From JAIVJG01 sp964236735 (GTDB taxonomy: Bacteria > Acidobacteriota > Blastocatellia > Pyrinomonadales > Pyrinomonadaceae), in the NCBI GenBank assembly GCA_964236735.1, contig CAXSFM010000002.1:62001-126000 (forward strand): a DNA stretch of 64,000 bases. Reading direction: 5' to 3'. Below are positions 17,735 through 25,368 of the stretch, piece after piece (position 1 is the stretch's first letter; every line of letters begins with the position of its first letter). The notes under the pieces are model-generated. The model did not search any database, was not told where the DNA came from, and saw only the letters and a list, made by a program, of their open reading frames with translations. Both the position numbers and the translations under genes were made by a program.

Positions 17735-18889
17735 TTATCTCTGCTCCTTTATCTCTGCTCCTTTTCCTCTCATGTAGTCTTCGTATGCGGCGATGAACTC
17801 CGGGTCGCGCTTGCGTAAATTTTCCGCGTCAACCTTCTTGCTTCTCGTCATTAACTCGTAAGCGAACGGGAGCGGGTCGAGATGCATGAAATCCTTCACA
17901 TTCTCGAACCAGACGCGGCTCTCGTCCGCCGCTTGCTGGTACGCTTCGATGACGGGACGCCGCACGCGCTCAAACTCCGTGAGCGCATCCGCGACATCCA
18001 ACCCGGTGGCGAAACATTGAAAGAGCGCGATTGAGTCTTCGAGCGCGAGCTTCGTCCCTGAGCCGATGGAGAAGTGCGCGGTGTGCAAAGCGTCGCCGAG
18101 CAGGACGATGTTGTCGTGGCTCCAACGCCTGTTCTTCACCAGCAGAAAATTAACCCAGCGCGAATTGTTCGACAGCAACTCGTGCCCGCCGAGATCGCGT
18201 GCGAAAACTTCCGCGAGATAAAGGCGCGTCTCCGCGTCGTCGCGCGCGTCGAAGCTCGCGCGCCGCCACGTCTCCGCATCGCATTCGATGATAAAGGTGC
18301 TTAACTCTCTGTTGAATTTATAAGAGTGTGCGGAGAATGTGCCCGCCTCCGATTCGCGAAACGTGAGCGTCAACCCGTGAAAAAGTTGGCGCGTGCCGTA
18401 CCAGATATATTTGTTGCGCCCCTCGCTCAAGGTCGGCTCAAAACTCTCCGCGTCTTGACGGCGCACTTCACTGTTGACGCCGTCCGCGCCGACGAGCAAG
18501 TCGCAATCTTTTAACTCGTCAACGCACGCGACGTTCGCGCGAAAGCGCAACGCGACGCCGAGTTCGGCACAACGCGCCTGCAAGATATTCAGCAGCCGCA
18601 GGCGCGCGATGCCGGAGAAACTGTTGCCGCGCACGCTGATTTTTTCATCGCGGTAGAAGACATCCACGTTGTCCCACATCTCGAAATCTTCCGTGATGCG
18701 TCTATGCGACTCCGCATCCGCCGCGCGCAAATTCGAGAGCGTCCTGCCGGAGAAAACCACGCCCCACCCAAACGTATCGCCCGGCGCGTTCCGCTCGTAG
18801 ATGGTAATCTCGTGCGACGCATCCTGCTGCTTCATCAAAATCGCGAAGTACAATCCCGCAGGCCCGCCGCCGATGATGTTGATCTTCAT
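17735..18889 (-). CDS. Salicylyl-CoA 5-hydroxylase-like FAD monooxygenase
   Basis: This is a 384-residue flavoprotein. The N-terminal dinucleotide fold reads IIGGGPAGLYFAILMKQ, then GWGVVFSG, a DLLVGADGVNSEVR motif and the second FAD motif VLLGDALHTAHFSIGSGTKLALED. This pattern is that of salicylyl-CoA 5-hydroxylase and the monooxygenase half of 2-aminobenzoyl-CoA monooxygenase/reductase. It would hydroxylate an aromatic CoA thioester at C5 using O2 and NAD(P)H. It ends at residue 384, where the fused enzymes continue into the reductase domain; that second domain is instead encoded by the convergent gene. Substrate choice between 2-aminobenzoyl-CoA and salicylyl-CoA cannot be settled by eye, but kynureninase favours the former. 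Confidence 0.88.
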   Translation of the reverse strand: MKINIIGGGPAGLYFAILMKQQDASHEITIYERNAPGDTFGWGVVFSGRTLSNLRAADAESHRRITEDFEMWDNVDVFYRDEKISVRGNSFSGIARLRLLNILQARCAELGVALRFRANVACVDELKDCDLLVGADGVNSEVRRQDAESFEPTLSEGRNKYIWYGTRQLFHGLTLTFRESEAGTFSAHSYKFNRELSTFIIECDAETWRRASFDARDDAETRLYLAEVFARDLGGHELLSNNSRWVNFLLVKNRRWSHDNIVLLGDALHTAHFSIGSGTKLALEDSIALFQCFATGLDVADALTEFERVRRPVIEAYQQAADESRVWFENVKDFMHLDPLPFAYELMTRSKKVDAENLRKRDPEFIAAYEDYMRGKGAEIKEQR

Positions 18890-18898
18890 GTGGCTATC

Positions 18899-19696
18899 TC
18901 ACCGCCTGCCACGACCATGCTTCGGAGCGGCCTTTCTTTTCTTGAGCGGTTCTTTGACGAACTCGACATCGGCAGAGTCAACCGTCGGGGTCGGTGTGAA
19001 TTTCATACCCGCTGGAAACATCCAGAGGAAGACGGTTAAGTATTCCCGATACCCACCATCAATCAGGATAAGCCTGTTCGGGTTTATCTCTCGGCGACTG
19101 ACAAGATATTTCTTAGCACGCTCGCACCGCCTCATCGCCTCCCCACGGTATCCCTTGCGTCCACCATAACAGACGATGTAACCATTCATCTCCTTGTTGC
19201 TCTGCACATCAAAGGCGAAGTTATCGAGCCGCGCCTGCTCGTCCTTAAACTTAATATCGCTGTATTCGTCTAAATCTTCTATTTCGTGCGGGTGCAATAT
19301 TGGGCTTGTGCAAGAGGCTTTATTAGCACACGATTCATGGAGACCACTGACCTCAACCGTGGCAGTGACAAGCGAATTGCCCGGCAGTCCTGTTGTATCT
19401 ACATTGATTGTTGTCGTACCTGCGCCGGAAGTGATTGACCCAGCCGACACTGTCCAATGGAAAGTGAGCGACGCCGAAGAAATTACCTCGCTGACCTTCG
19501 CAGTAAAGATGATCGGTTCGCCCGGCCTCATTACTGTATCAGGGCACTCGACGGCGAGGGTTGGACATAGATGCTCGTGTAGAGTCCGCGTGGAGATGCT
19601 ACGTTCATCCTCACTCCGTGCTTCGCTCACACCTGCAAGTAGAAGACAGAGGGTAAAGGAAAATAGGATGGGAATTTCGATCTGAGTCTTCATCAA
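18899..19696 (-). CDS. Secreted protein with Ig-like and OmpA-like regions
   Basis: The product has 265 residues and a signal peptide (IPILFSFTLCLLLAGVSEA). Residues about 50-125 look like a PKD/Ig-type beta sandwich: CPDTVMRPGEPIIFTAKVSE, then FHWTVSAGSI. Residues about 145-240 resemble an OmpA/MotB fold: LDNFAFDVQS, YGGRKGYRGEAMRRCERAKKYL, and ILIDGGYREYLTVFLW. The C-terminus is basic. OmpA-like folds bind peptidoglycan, so a periplasmic or outer-membrane location is likely. It sits between two catabolic genes but has no evident catabolic role. Its base composition is less GC-rich than that of its neighbours. Confidence 0.65.
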   Translation of the reverse strand: MMKTQIEIPILFSFTLCLLLAGVSEARSEDERSISTRTLHEHLCPTLAVECPDTVMRPGEPIIFTAKVSEVISSASLTFHWTVSAGSITSGAGTTTINVDTTGLPGNSLVTATVEVSGLHESCANKASCTSPILHPHEIEDLDEYSDIKFKDEQARLDNFAFDVQSNKEMNGYIVCYGGRKGYRGEAMRRCERAKKYLVSRREINPNRLILIDGGYREYLTVFLWMFPAGMKFTPTPTVDSADVEFVKEPLKKRKAAPKHGRGRR

Positions 19697-19710
19697 CTTT
19701 AGGAGCCTGC

Positions 19711-19959
19711 TCAGTAGCCTTCCTTCTCCGGGTCCCAGTCGAAGATGCGAATGACATCCTCTCGTGGCAGGAGGCGCGCGGCCAGCCTTTTGCGAAGCTC
19801 GTCCGCGTCGGCCTGCGGATAACGACGGCGCAAATCGGCGAGAATCAAGACCTGCCGCGCGTGGATGAGTTCAAAGAGTTGCTCGGCACGCTTCGCGATG
19901 GGCGTGCGTCGAATTATCTCGATTAGAACGCGCTCAGTTTCTCGCTCGGTATCCGTCAT
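19711..19959 (-). CDS. Small helical hypothetical protein, 82 aa
   Basis: MTDTERETERVL starts at 19959; the ten codons upstream run into a heptad repeat and lack a ribosome site. The product is entirely helical and charged, with the pattern AEQLFELIHARQVL, LADLRRRYPQADADELRKRL and a closing FDWDPEKEGY. Short proteins with LRRRYP-x-A and ELRKRL motifs are widespread in Acidobacteriota and Cyanobacteria, often beside transferred small genes, but their function is not known to me. It could be half of a toxin-antitoxin-like pair with a partner missing. Confidence 0.6.
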   Translation of the reverse strand: MTDTERETERVLIEIIRRTPIAKRAEQLFELIHARQVLILADLRRRYPQADADELRKRLAARLLPREDVIRIFDWDPEKEGY

Positions 19960-19980
19960 TTTAATGATATTCAATTTCAC

Positions 19981-20039
19981 CAAGCTCAAGCTTCAAAGTC
20001 AAAAGCCAGCCCGCGACTTTGAACTTTGAACCTTGAACT
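19981..20039. repeat. Heptad hairpin, GTTCAAA family
   Basis: Left units related to CTCAAGC and TTCAAAG pair imperfectly with GACTTTGAACTTTGAACC at the right. The stop TAG of the minus-strand acyl-CoA dehydrogenase overlaps the edge of the element (TAGTTCAAGG). Confidence 0.75.
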
Positions 20040-21219
20040 AATCTTTCAGCATCTCGCGCGCGATGATGAGCTTTTGAATCTCGGATGTGCCTTCGTAAAT
20101 CCGCAGCGCGCGCACGTCTCTGTAAAGACGCTCGACGACGCTGCCGTGTGTGACGCCCTGCCCGCCGTGTATCTGGACGGCTTCGTCTATGATGCGCCAT
20201 GCCGCTTCGGTGGCGTAGAACTTGGCCTCGCTCGTCGCGCGCGTCAAGGTCGAGCGGCTCGCGCCCGCGTCTTTCAAATGCGCGGCGCGATAGACGAGCA
20301 GGCGCGCGGCGTCGAGTTCCGTCTGCATCACGGCCAGCTTCGCCTGTATCAACTGGTGCGCGGCGAGCGGCGCGTCGAACTGCGTGCGGTGCTTCGCGTA
20401 ATGCAGGGCTTCGTCGAGCGCACGCCGAGCCATCCCGCACGCCGCCGCGCCGACGCTCGCGCGGAACATGTCCATCGTCTGCATGGCGAGACGAAAACCG
20501 TCGCCCTCCGCGCCCACTCGATTCTCGACGGGCACGCGCAGGTCTGTGAATTCGAGTTCGCCAATCGGATGTGGCGAGATGAGGCGCGTGCGCTCGACAA
20601 GACGCAAGCCCGGCACGCGCGCTCCGACGACGAAGGCGGACAGTTGCGCGCGCCCGTCCGCGCGTGTGCCTGTCCGCGCGAAGACAGTGTAGAAATCAGC
20701 CACGCCTGCGTTCGAGATGAAACACTTGTGGCCGTCTATCACGTAAGCGTCACCATCGCGCCGCGCCGTCGTCTGGATTGCAGAGACATCCGAACCCGCC
20801 TCCGGCTCGGTCAGCGCAAAGGCCGCGACGTATTTCCCCTCGCGCGCCTTCGTCAGAAAAAAATCGCGGACGTGCTCCGTCGCCGCGAGGCTGATGGCGA
20901 ACGTGCCGAGTCCCTGCATGACGAAGGCGAGATCGGCGAGCGTCGAAGAATAGCCGAGCGCCTCGCGTACCAGACACAGGGCGCGCGCGTCGAGCGTCTC
21001 ATTACTGCCGTCTTCTCCGCGAGCCACCGAGTAGCGCAGCAAGTCGGCTTGCGCGAGCAGCCCGAGCGTCAGACGAAAATGCTCGTCAACGCCCGCCGCC
21101 TCTTCTTCAACCATGCGCGGCTCGATCTCGCGCGCCACGAAATCCGCCACGCCCGACGCCAGACGCCGGTGCTCGTCCGTAAAGAAAGGAGTCTCTTCTA
21201 TGAATTGATCTCTCAACAT
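20038..21219 (-). CDS. Acyl-CoA dehydrogenase
   Basis: This FAD-dependent dehydrogenase of 393 residues carries both family signatures: ALTEPEAGSDVSAIQT near 130 and QIHGGQGVTHGSVVERLYRD near 345. The catalytic glutamate is in YEGTSEIQ near the C-terminus. The ATG at 21219 (MLRDQFIEE) was selected because the upstream twenty codons translate a heptad hairpin. It would introduce or shift a double bond in a ring-derived or ring-opened CoA ester, passing electrons to an electron-transfer flavoprotein encoded elsewhere. A related gene accompanies the 2-aminobenzoyl-CoA route in Azoarcus evansii, which supports membership in that pathway here. Confidence 0.93.
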   Translation of the reverse strand: MLRDQFIEETPFFTDEHRRLASGVADFVAREIEPRMVEEEAAGVDEHFRLTLGLLAQADLLRYSVARGEDGSNETLDARALCLVREALGYSSTLADLAFVMQGLGTFAISLAATEHVRDFFLTKAREGKYVAAFALTEPEAGSDVSAIQTTARRDGDAYVIDGHKCFISNAGVADFYTVFARTGTRADGRAQLSAFVVGARVPGLRLVERTRLISPHPIGELEFTDLRVPVENRVGAEGDGFRLAMQTMDMFRASVGAAACGMARRALDEALHYAKHRTQFDAPLAAHQLIQAKLAVMQTELDAARLLVYRAAHLKDAGASRSTLTRATSEAKFYATEAAWRIIDEAVQIHGGQGVTHGSVVERLYRDVRALRIYEGTSEIQKLIIAREMLKD

Positions 21220-21228
21220 AAAAAATCG

Positions 21229-21300
21229 GTGATAAGTGATGAGTGATAAGTGATAAGAAAATCCGCTTGCTCTTATCACTCATCACTCATCACTTATCAC
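21229..21300. repeat. Heptad hairpin, GTGATRA family, with one mismatch in 29 bp
   Basis: Arms of four 7-base units (GTGATAA, GTGATGA, GTGATAA, GTGATAA) pair with one mismatch around a loop containing CCGCTTGCTC. The TGA stop of the downstream minus-strand hydratase adjoins the right arm. Confidence 0.95.
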
Positions 21301-22103
21301 TCCTTTGTCGCTCCCTTGAAAAGCGGCTCGCGCTTTTCGGTGAACGCCTCAAACGCTTCCTTGTAATCGGGGTGCTGCATACAGAAGGCTTGCGCCTGCG
21401 CTTCCCATTCGAGCGCGGTGTCGAGCGAGACATCTAACTCTCGATCAAGCATTTCCTTCGTCATCGAGAGCGCGAAGGCGGGGCCGCGCGCGAGTTTTTC
21501 AGCAAGCGCGCGCGTCTCCGTTGCGAGTTCATCCGCCGCCACGATGCGATTGTAAAGTCCGATGCGGTAAGCCTCTTGCGCCGTGATGAAATCGCCCGTG
21601 TAGAGCAACTCAGTTGCGCGCCCAAGGCCGACGAGACGCGGCAGCAGATGCGCCGCTCCCATGTCCGCGCCGGACAACCCCACCTTGACGAAGAGAAAAG
21701 CGATGCGCGCCTCTGTGGACGCGAGGCGAATGTCAGAGGCCAGCGCGATGCACGCGCCAGCGCCGGCGGTCGTGCCGTTTAGAGATGCGATGACGGGCTT
21801 TCGCAACAGCCTGATGTTTCGCACCAACTCGCAAGTCATGCGCGTGAACTCAAGCAATCCTGCGGCGTCGCGTCCCTGCAATTCGCCGATGATGTCGCGC
21901 ACGTCGCCGCCCGAACAAAACGCCCGCCCGCTTCCCGTGATGACGACGACGCGCACTTCTTTTTCATCACGCAACGTGGCGAACATCTCCGTCAACTCGC
22001 GATAGACTTCGAACGTCAGCGCGTTCAGACGCTCCGGCCTGTTCAGCGTAATCGTCGCCACGCCGTCGCGCGCTTCGTAGAGAAAACTTTTAGGCTCAAA
22101 CAT
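21297..22103 (-). CDS. Enoyl-CoA hydratase/isomerase family protein (1 of 3)
   Basis: This crotonase-fold protein has 268 residues. The oxyanion-hole motifs are ITGSGRAFCSGGDVRDI near 55 and LNGTTAGAGACIALASDIRLAS near 105. The usual first catalytic Glu position at the latter motif is a Thr-Ala-Gly-Ala-Gly stretch, while a carboxylate candidate follows near VGLSGADMG, where Asp replaces the second Glu. This pattern fits crotonases acting on ring or dienoyl substrates better than a plain hydratase. The last codons and stop merge with the heptad hairpin at 21229-21300. Being one of three paralogues in the island, it probably serves a different ring-opening or hydration step. Confidence 0.88.
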   Translation of the reverse strand: MFEPKSFLYEARDGVATITLNRPERLNALTFEVYRELTEMFATLRDEKEVRVVVITGSGRAFCSGGDVRDIIGELQGRDAAGLLEFTRMTCELVRNIRLLRKPVIASLNGTTAGAGACIALASDIRLASTEARIAFLFVKVGLSGADMGAAHLLPRLVGLGRATELLYTGDFITAQEAYRIGLYNRIVAADELATETRALAEKLARGPAFALSMTKEMLDRELDVSLDTALEWEAQAQAFCMQHPDYKEAFEAFTEKREPLFKGATKE

Positions 22104-22106
22104 ATC

Positions 22107-22189
22107 GTGATGAGTGATAAGTCATGAGTGATAAGTGATAAGAAAGAGCAAGCGGGTTTTCTTATCACTTATCACTCATCACTTATCAC
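22107..22189. repeat. Heptad hairpin, GTGATRA family
   Basis: Units GTGATGA, GTGATAA, GTCATGA, GTGATAA, GTGATAA pair with TTATCAC/TCATCAC units. The loop has GAGCAAGCGGG, the reverse complement of the loop motif in the copy at 21229. The RidA stop codon lies in the element. Confidence 0.93.
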
Positions 22190-22587
22190 AGTATTGCAGC
22201 GATCCCCTCAATCTCGACCTTCGCGTCGTCTTCAAGCAGCCCTTTGACTTCGACGAGCGCCATCGCGGGGAAGTGTCGCCCCATCAGCGCGCGCCAGCGT
22301 TCGCCGATCTCGCCTGTGCGCGCGCAGTATTCCGCTTTGTCGGTGACGTAAATACAGATGCGCGCGAGTTGTTGCGGCGTGCCGCCCGCCTCCGCGACGA
22401 CGGCGAGGACGTTCGAGAGCGCGCGCTCGAACTGTTCGACGAAATCGTCGCTCACGAGTTTTTGATTCTCGTCCCAACCGATCTGGCCGGCGACGAAAAG
22501 CAGACGCCCGCCCGCCGGACACAGCACGCCGTTCGCGTAGCCGCGCGGTGCGCCGAGCGATGCGGGATTGATGTATTCAAGAGACAT
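22186..22587 (-). CDS. RidA-family enamine/imine deaminase
   Basis: This 133-residue chorismate-mutase-like trimeric fold protein of the YjgF/YER057c/UK114 superfamily contains GRLLFVAGQIGWDENQKLVS near 28. Near the C-terminus are RICIYVTD, which supplies the arginine that binds the substrate carboxylate, and VEVKGLLEDDAKVEIEGIAAI. RidA proteins hydrolyse reactive enamines or imines to ketones and ammonia. Dearomatisation of 2-aminobenzoyl-CoA yields a 2-amino-enoyl ring, so this member may remove the amino group, or simply speed a spontaneous hydrolysis. A protective role against 2-aminoacrylate from PLP enzymes is the alternative. Its stop codon is inside the downstream heptad hairpin. Confidence 0.9.
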   Translation of the reverse strand: MSLEYINPASLGAPRGYANGVLCPAGGRLLFVAGQIGWDENQKLVSDDFVEQFERALSNVLAVVAEAGGTPQQLARICIYVTDKAEYCARTGEIGERWRALMGRHFPAMALVEVKGLLEDDAKVEIEGIAAIL

Positions 22588-22593
22588 GGCAAA

Positions 22594-22703
22594 TAGTGGT
22601 CAGTGGATAGTGGACAGTAGTCAGTATCTAGTTCGGGCAATCAGCGTTTAGTGGTTGGTATCAGCAATCAACAAAACGCGCTTCACTGACCACTGCCTAC
22701 TGC
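22594..22703. repeat. Heptad hairpin, AGTGGTC family (weak)
   Basis: Units GTGGTCA, GTGGATA, GTGGACA, GTAGTCA repeat every 7 bases at the left. The right arm CACTGACCACTGCCTACTGC is shorter and the loop is long. It abuts the stop codon of the SDR gene. Confidence 0.75.
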
Positions 22704-22704
22704 T

Positions 22705-23490
22705 CTAAAACAACACGCTGCCGCCGTCCACGTTGATAGCTTGGCCGTTGATGCCGCCGCCTTCTTCGGATGCGAGCAGGACGGAGAGCGCGGCGACTTC
22801 TTCCGGCGTGACGAGACGATTTTGCGGACTCATGCGCTTGAGCGCGTCGAGCGCATCATCGGCAGACATGCCCGTCTTCGCCGTGATGTTTTCGATGCCC
22901 CGCCACGTCATGTCCGTCTCGACGAAGCCGGGACAGATGGCGTTGACGGTGACGCCCTTCGCAGCGACTTCGAGCGCGGCGGTGCGCGTCAGGCCGATGA
23001 CGCCGTGCTTCGAGGCGGCGTAGGCGGCGATGTACGGCGCGCCCGTCTTGCCCGCGATGGAGGCGACATTGATGATGCGCCCCCATCCATGTTCAAGCAT
23101 CGAAGGCAACGCCGCGCGCATACAATAAAAAGTCCCCGACAGATTGACCGCGAGATGACGTTGCCACATCTCATCATCCGTCTTGACGAACGGCGCGCTC
23201 TCAGCGATGCCGGCGTTGCTGACGAGGATGTCAACGCCGCGCCCGAAAAACTCGCGCGCCGACGCGAACGCGCTCTCGACGCTGCTCGCGTCCGACACAT
23301 CGCAGACGGCGTGCAACGCTTCTACGTCGCACTCGCTTTTAATTTCTTCGGCGACGCTCGCAACCTCCGCCGACGTGCGCGCGACGACCGCGACGCGCGC
23401 GCCCTCACGCGCGAACGCGAGAGCGACGGCGCGACCGATGCCGCGCCCGCCGCCCGTGATGAGCGCGATTTTGTCCGTGAGTCTCTTCAT
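22705..23490 (-). CDS. Short-chain dehydrogenase (3-hydroxyacyl-CoA type)
   Basis: This 261-residue NAD(P)-dependent Rossmann enzyme has the cofactor motif ALITGGGRGIGRAVA near the start, the structural NAG in VSNAGIAES, the catalytic Ser in INVASIAGKTG, and the YAASK active site. NAICPGFVETDM and the C-terminal GQAINVDGG complete the classical SDR fold. The ATG at 23490 places MKRLTDKIALITGG as expected; four extra codons upstream come from a repeat. Within the island it most likely oxidises a 3-hydroxyacyl-CoA intermediate to the 3-keto ester before thiolysis. No thiolase gene is present in the window. Confidence 0.92.
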   Translation of the reverse strand: MKRLTDKIALITGGGRGIGRAVALAFAREGARVAVVARTSAEVASVAEEIKSECDVEALHAVCDVSDASSVESAFASAREFFGRGVDILVSNAGIAESAPFVKTDDEMWQRHLAVNLSGTFYCMRAALPSMLEHGWGRIINVASIAGKTGAPYIAAYAASKHGVIGLTRTAALEVAAKGVTVNAICPGFVETDMTWRGIENITAKTGMSADDALDALKRMSPQNRLVTPEEVAALSVLLASEEGGGINGQAINVDGGSVLF

Positions 23491-23492
23491 AA

Positions 23493-23575
23493 GTTCAAGG
23501 TTCAAAGTTCAAGGTTCAAAGTTCAAGTAGAAACATCGCATTCCAACTTTGAACATTAAACTTTGAACCTTGAAC
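23493..23575. repeat. Heptad hairpin, GTTCAAA family
   Basis: Five tandem units alternating GTTCAAG and GTTCAAA face CTTTGAAC units at 23544-23575. The TAG stop of the minus-strand hydratase overlaps its edge (TAGTTCAAGG), exactly as at 20038. Confidence 0.93.
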
Positions 23576-24366
23576 TATTCTTTATTTGCCGTGCGCGGCT
23601 CGCGGCGTTCGAGGAAGGCGCGCACGCGCTCGCGCGCCTCACGCGATTGGAAGCACTGTAGCTGCGCCTCAGTCTCGTATTGCAACATGCGCTCAAGACT
23701 CTCCGTGTCGCTCAGATAGACGGCGTGCTTGGCGGCGGCGATGGCGGCGTGCGGCGCGTCGCGCAGTCGCACGGCGAGTTTGCGCGTCTCTGTGGCGAGT
23801 TCCGCATCCGGCACAATGCGGTTGACGAGGTTGAGACGCAAGGCCGCTTGCGCGTCGAAGGCATCGCCGAGAAAAAACATCTCGCAGGCGATATTCGACG
23901 GCACGACGCGCGGCAGAAAGTATGAGCCGCCCCAGTCCGGGTGTAAGCCGACTTTGACGAACGACTGGCTGAACGAGGCCGACTCGGCAGCGAGACGCAT
24001 GTCGCACGCCAGCGCGAGATTGAAGCCCGCGCCGTAAGCCGCGCCGTTGATGGAGGCGACGACCGGCTTTGTCATCTGGCGAATCGTCGTCAGCACGCGC
24101 CGCCCCGCATTGAGCAGACGCTTGAACTCTTCCACGTCCTCGCGCTCCATCAACTCCTGCATGTATTTCACGTCCGCGCCCGCGCAAAAGCCGCGCCCCG
24201 CTCCCGTGATGACGACGACATAAGCGCTCGTGTCGGTCGCCGCGCGCTCCAACGCCTCGGCCAGATCGCGGCGCATGTGCCCGCCGAAAGCGTTCAACTT
24301 CTCCGGGCGATTGAGCGTTACCGTCACGATCCCGGCGTCGAGCGAGACTTTGATGTTGTCGTACAT
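23575..24366 (-). CDS. Enoyl-CoA hydratase/isomerase family protein (2 of 3)
   Basis: This crotonase-fold enzyme has 263 residues, starting MYDNIKVSLDAGIV at 24366; eight codons upstream are repeat-derived. The oxyanion-hole motifs are ITGAGRGFCAGADVKYM and INGAAYGAGFNLALACDMRLA. The second region reads VGLHPDWGGSYFLPRVV, with Asp where hydratases carry the second catalytic Glu; this occurs in ring-cleaving and dehydrating relatives such as PaaG-like proteins. It sits second in a run of three paralogues. A hydration, isomerisation or ring-hydrolysing role in the aromatic CoA route is likely. Confidence 0.9.
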   Translation of the reverse strand: MYDNIKVSLDAGIVTVTLNRPEKLNAFGGHMRRDLAEALERAATDTSAYVVVITGAGRGFCAGADVKYMQELMEREDVEEFKRLLNAGRRVLTTIRQMTKPVVASINGAAYGAGFNLALACDMRLAAESASFSQSFVKVGLHPDWGGSYFLPRVVPSNIACEMFFLGDAFDAQAALRLNLVNRIVPDAELATETRKLAVRLRDAPHAAIAAAKHAVYLSDTESLERMLQYETEAQLQCFQSREARERVRAFLERREPRTANKE

Positions 24367-24380
24367 AGGCTTCGGCGGGT

Positions 24381-24487
24381 GAATGGTCAATGGTGAATAG
24401 AGGTTGCGCGCTATCAGGCTTGAACATGTGCCGCGCTACTTGAGTGACATCCAAGCGCCATTCACCATTCACCATTTACTATTTACC
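24381..24487. repeat. Heptad hairpin, AATGGTG family
   Basis: GAATGGTCAATGGTGAATAG at the left faces CCATTCACCATTCACC and CATTTACTATTTACC at the right, all with 7-base spacing. The TAG stop of the next minus-strand hydratase is inside the right arm. Confidence 0.82.
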
Positions 24488-25309
24488 CTTAAAGATCGGT
24501 TTGCGTTTCTCGACGTAAGCGGCGATGCCTTCGCGCGCGTCGTCTGACTGGAAGAGTTGTTGCTGCAATTCGCGTTCGAGCGCGAGCGCGGACTCGAAGG
24601 GAATTTCCGCGCCGGTCTGGACGCTGCGCTTGATCGAGCCGACGGCGCGCGCGGCGCGTCCCGGCGTGGTGAATTGACGCGCGTAAGTCATGGCCTGTTC
24701 CATGAACGCCGCGTGCGATTCAGTTTCGTAAACGTGATTGACGAGTCCCAACTCCGCGCCACGCTCAAAGGTGAATAGCTCGCCCGTCGTCATCAACTCA
24801 ATCGCGCGCGACTTGCCGACGACGCGCACGAGACGTTGCGTCCCGCCCGTGCCCGGCAGCACGCCCAAAGTGACTTCGGGCAGTCCCATCTTGCCCGCAC
24901 CTTTCCGCGCGAGACGGATGTCTGCGGCCAGCGCGACTTCGAGTCCGCCGCCGACGCAGTGGCCGTTGATCGCCGCGATGACGAGCTTCGGCGTCTGCTC
25001 TAATCTCGACAAGGTTTCGTTGGCGTGGAGGCAGAAATAGTATTTGAACTCCGGCGTCACGCTCGACAGCATCGAGATGTTCGCGCCCGCGCAGAAAAAC
25101 TTTTCGCCGCTTCCCGTAATCACGATGACCTGCGCGCTCTCGTCCATCCGCGCCGCCAGAATCGCGCGGTCGAGTTCCTTCATCATCTCGTAAGAATACG
25201 TGTTGGCCGGTGGGTCGTTGAGCGTCAGCAACGCGACGCCCTCTTCGACTTGATATTGCACCAGACTACTGCCGCTCGCTTCCTGAATCTTCGCTTCCGC
25301 TTCTGCCAT
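24479..25309 (-). CDS. Enoyl-CoA hydratase/isomerase family protein (3 of 3)
   Basis: The 276-residue protein has typical crotonase motifs: ITGSGEKFFCAGANISML near 65 and INGHCVGGGLEVALAADIRLA near 110. It continues with GLPEVTLGVLPGTGGTQRLVR near 140, which carries a Glu in the second catalytic region, so this copy looks like a true hydratase. Its first motif resembles that of BoxC, whose N-terminal half has FCAGANIYML. It is first in the direction of transcription of the three paralogues. Its stop lies inside a heptad hairpin. It may act on the box-pathway or the aminobenzoyl-CoA product. Confidence 0.92.
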   Translation of the reverse strand: MAEAEAKIQEASGSSLVQYQVEEGVALLTLNDPPANTYSYEMMKELDRAILAARMDESAQVIVITGSGEKFFCAGANISMLSSVTPEFKYYFCLHANETLSRLEQTPKLVIAAINGHCVGGGLEVALAADIRLARKGAGKMGLPEVTLGVLPGTGGTQRLVRVVGKSRAIELMTTGELFTFERGAELGLVNHVYETESHAAFMEQAMTYARQFTTPGRAARAVGSIKRSVQTGAEIPFESALALERELQQQLFQSDDAREGIAAYVEKRKPIFKGK

Positions 25310-25368
25310 ACTTATTTACTCCGTTAAAAATGAATTACCTATTGACGAATTATGCTGACGGCCAATAT

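Noticed and set aside
21229..24487. Regular short repeats that could be mistaken for a CRISPR array
   Set aside because: The units are 7 bases, form inverted arms within single gaps, and are separated by genes. There are no 20-40 base repeats with unique spacers and no cas genes.
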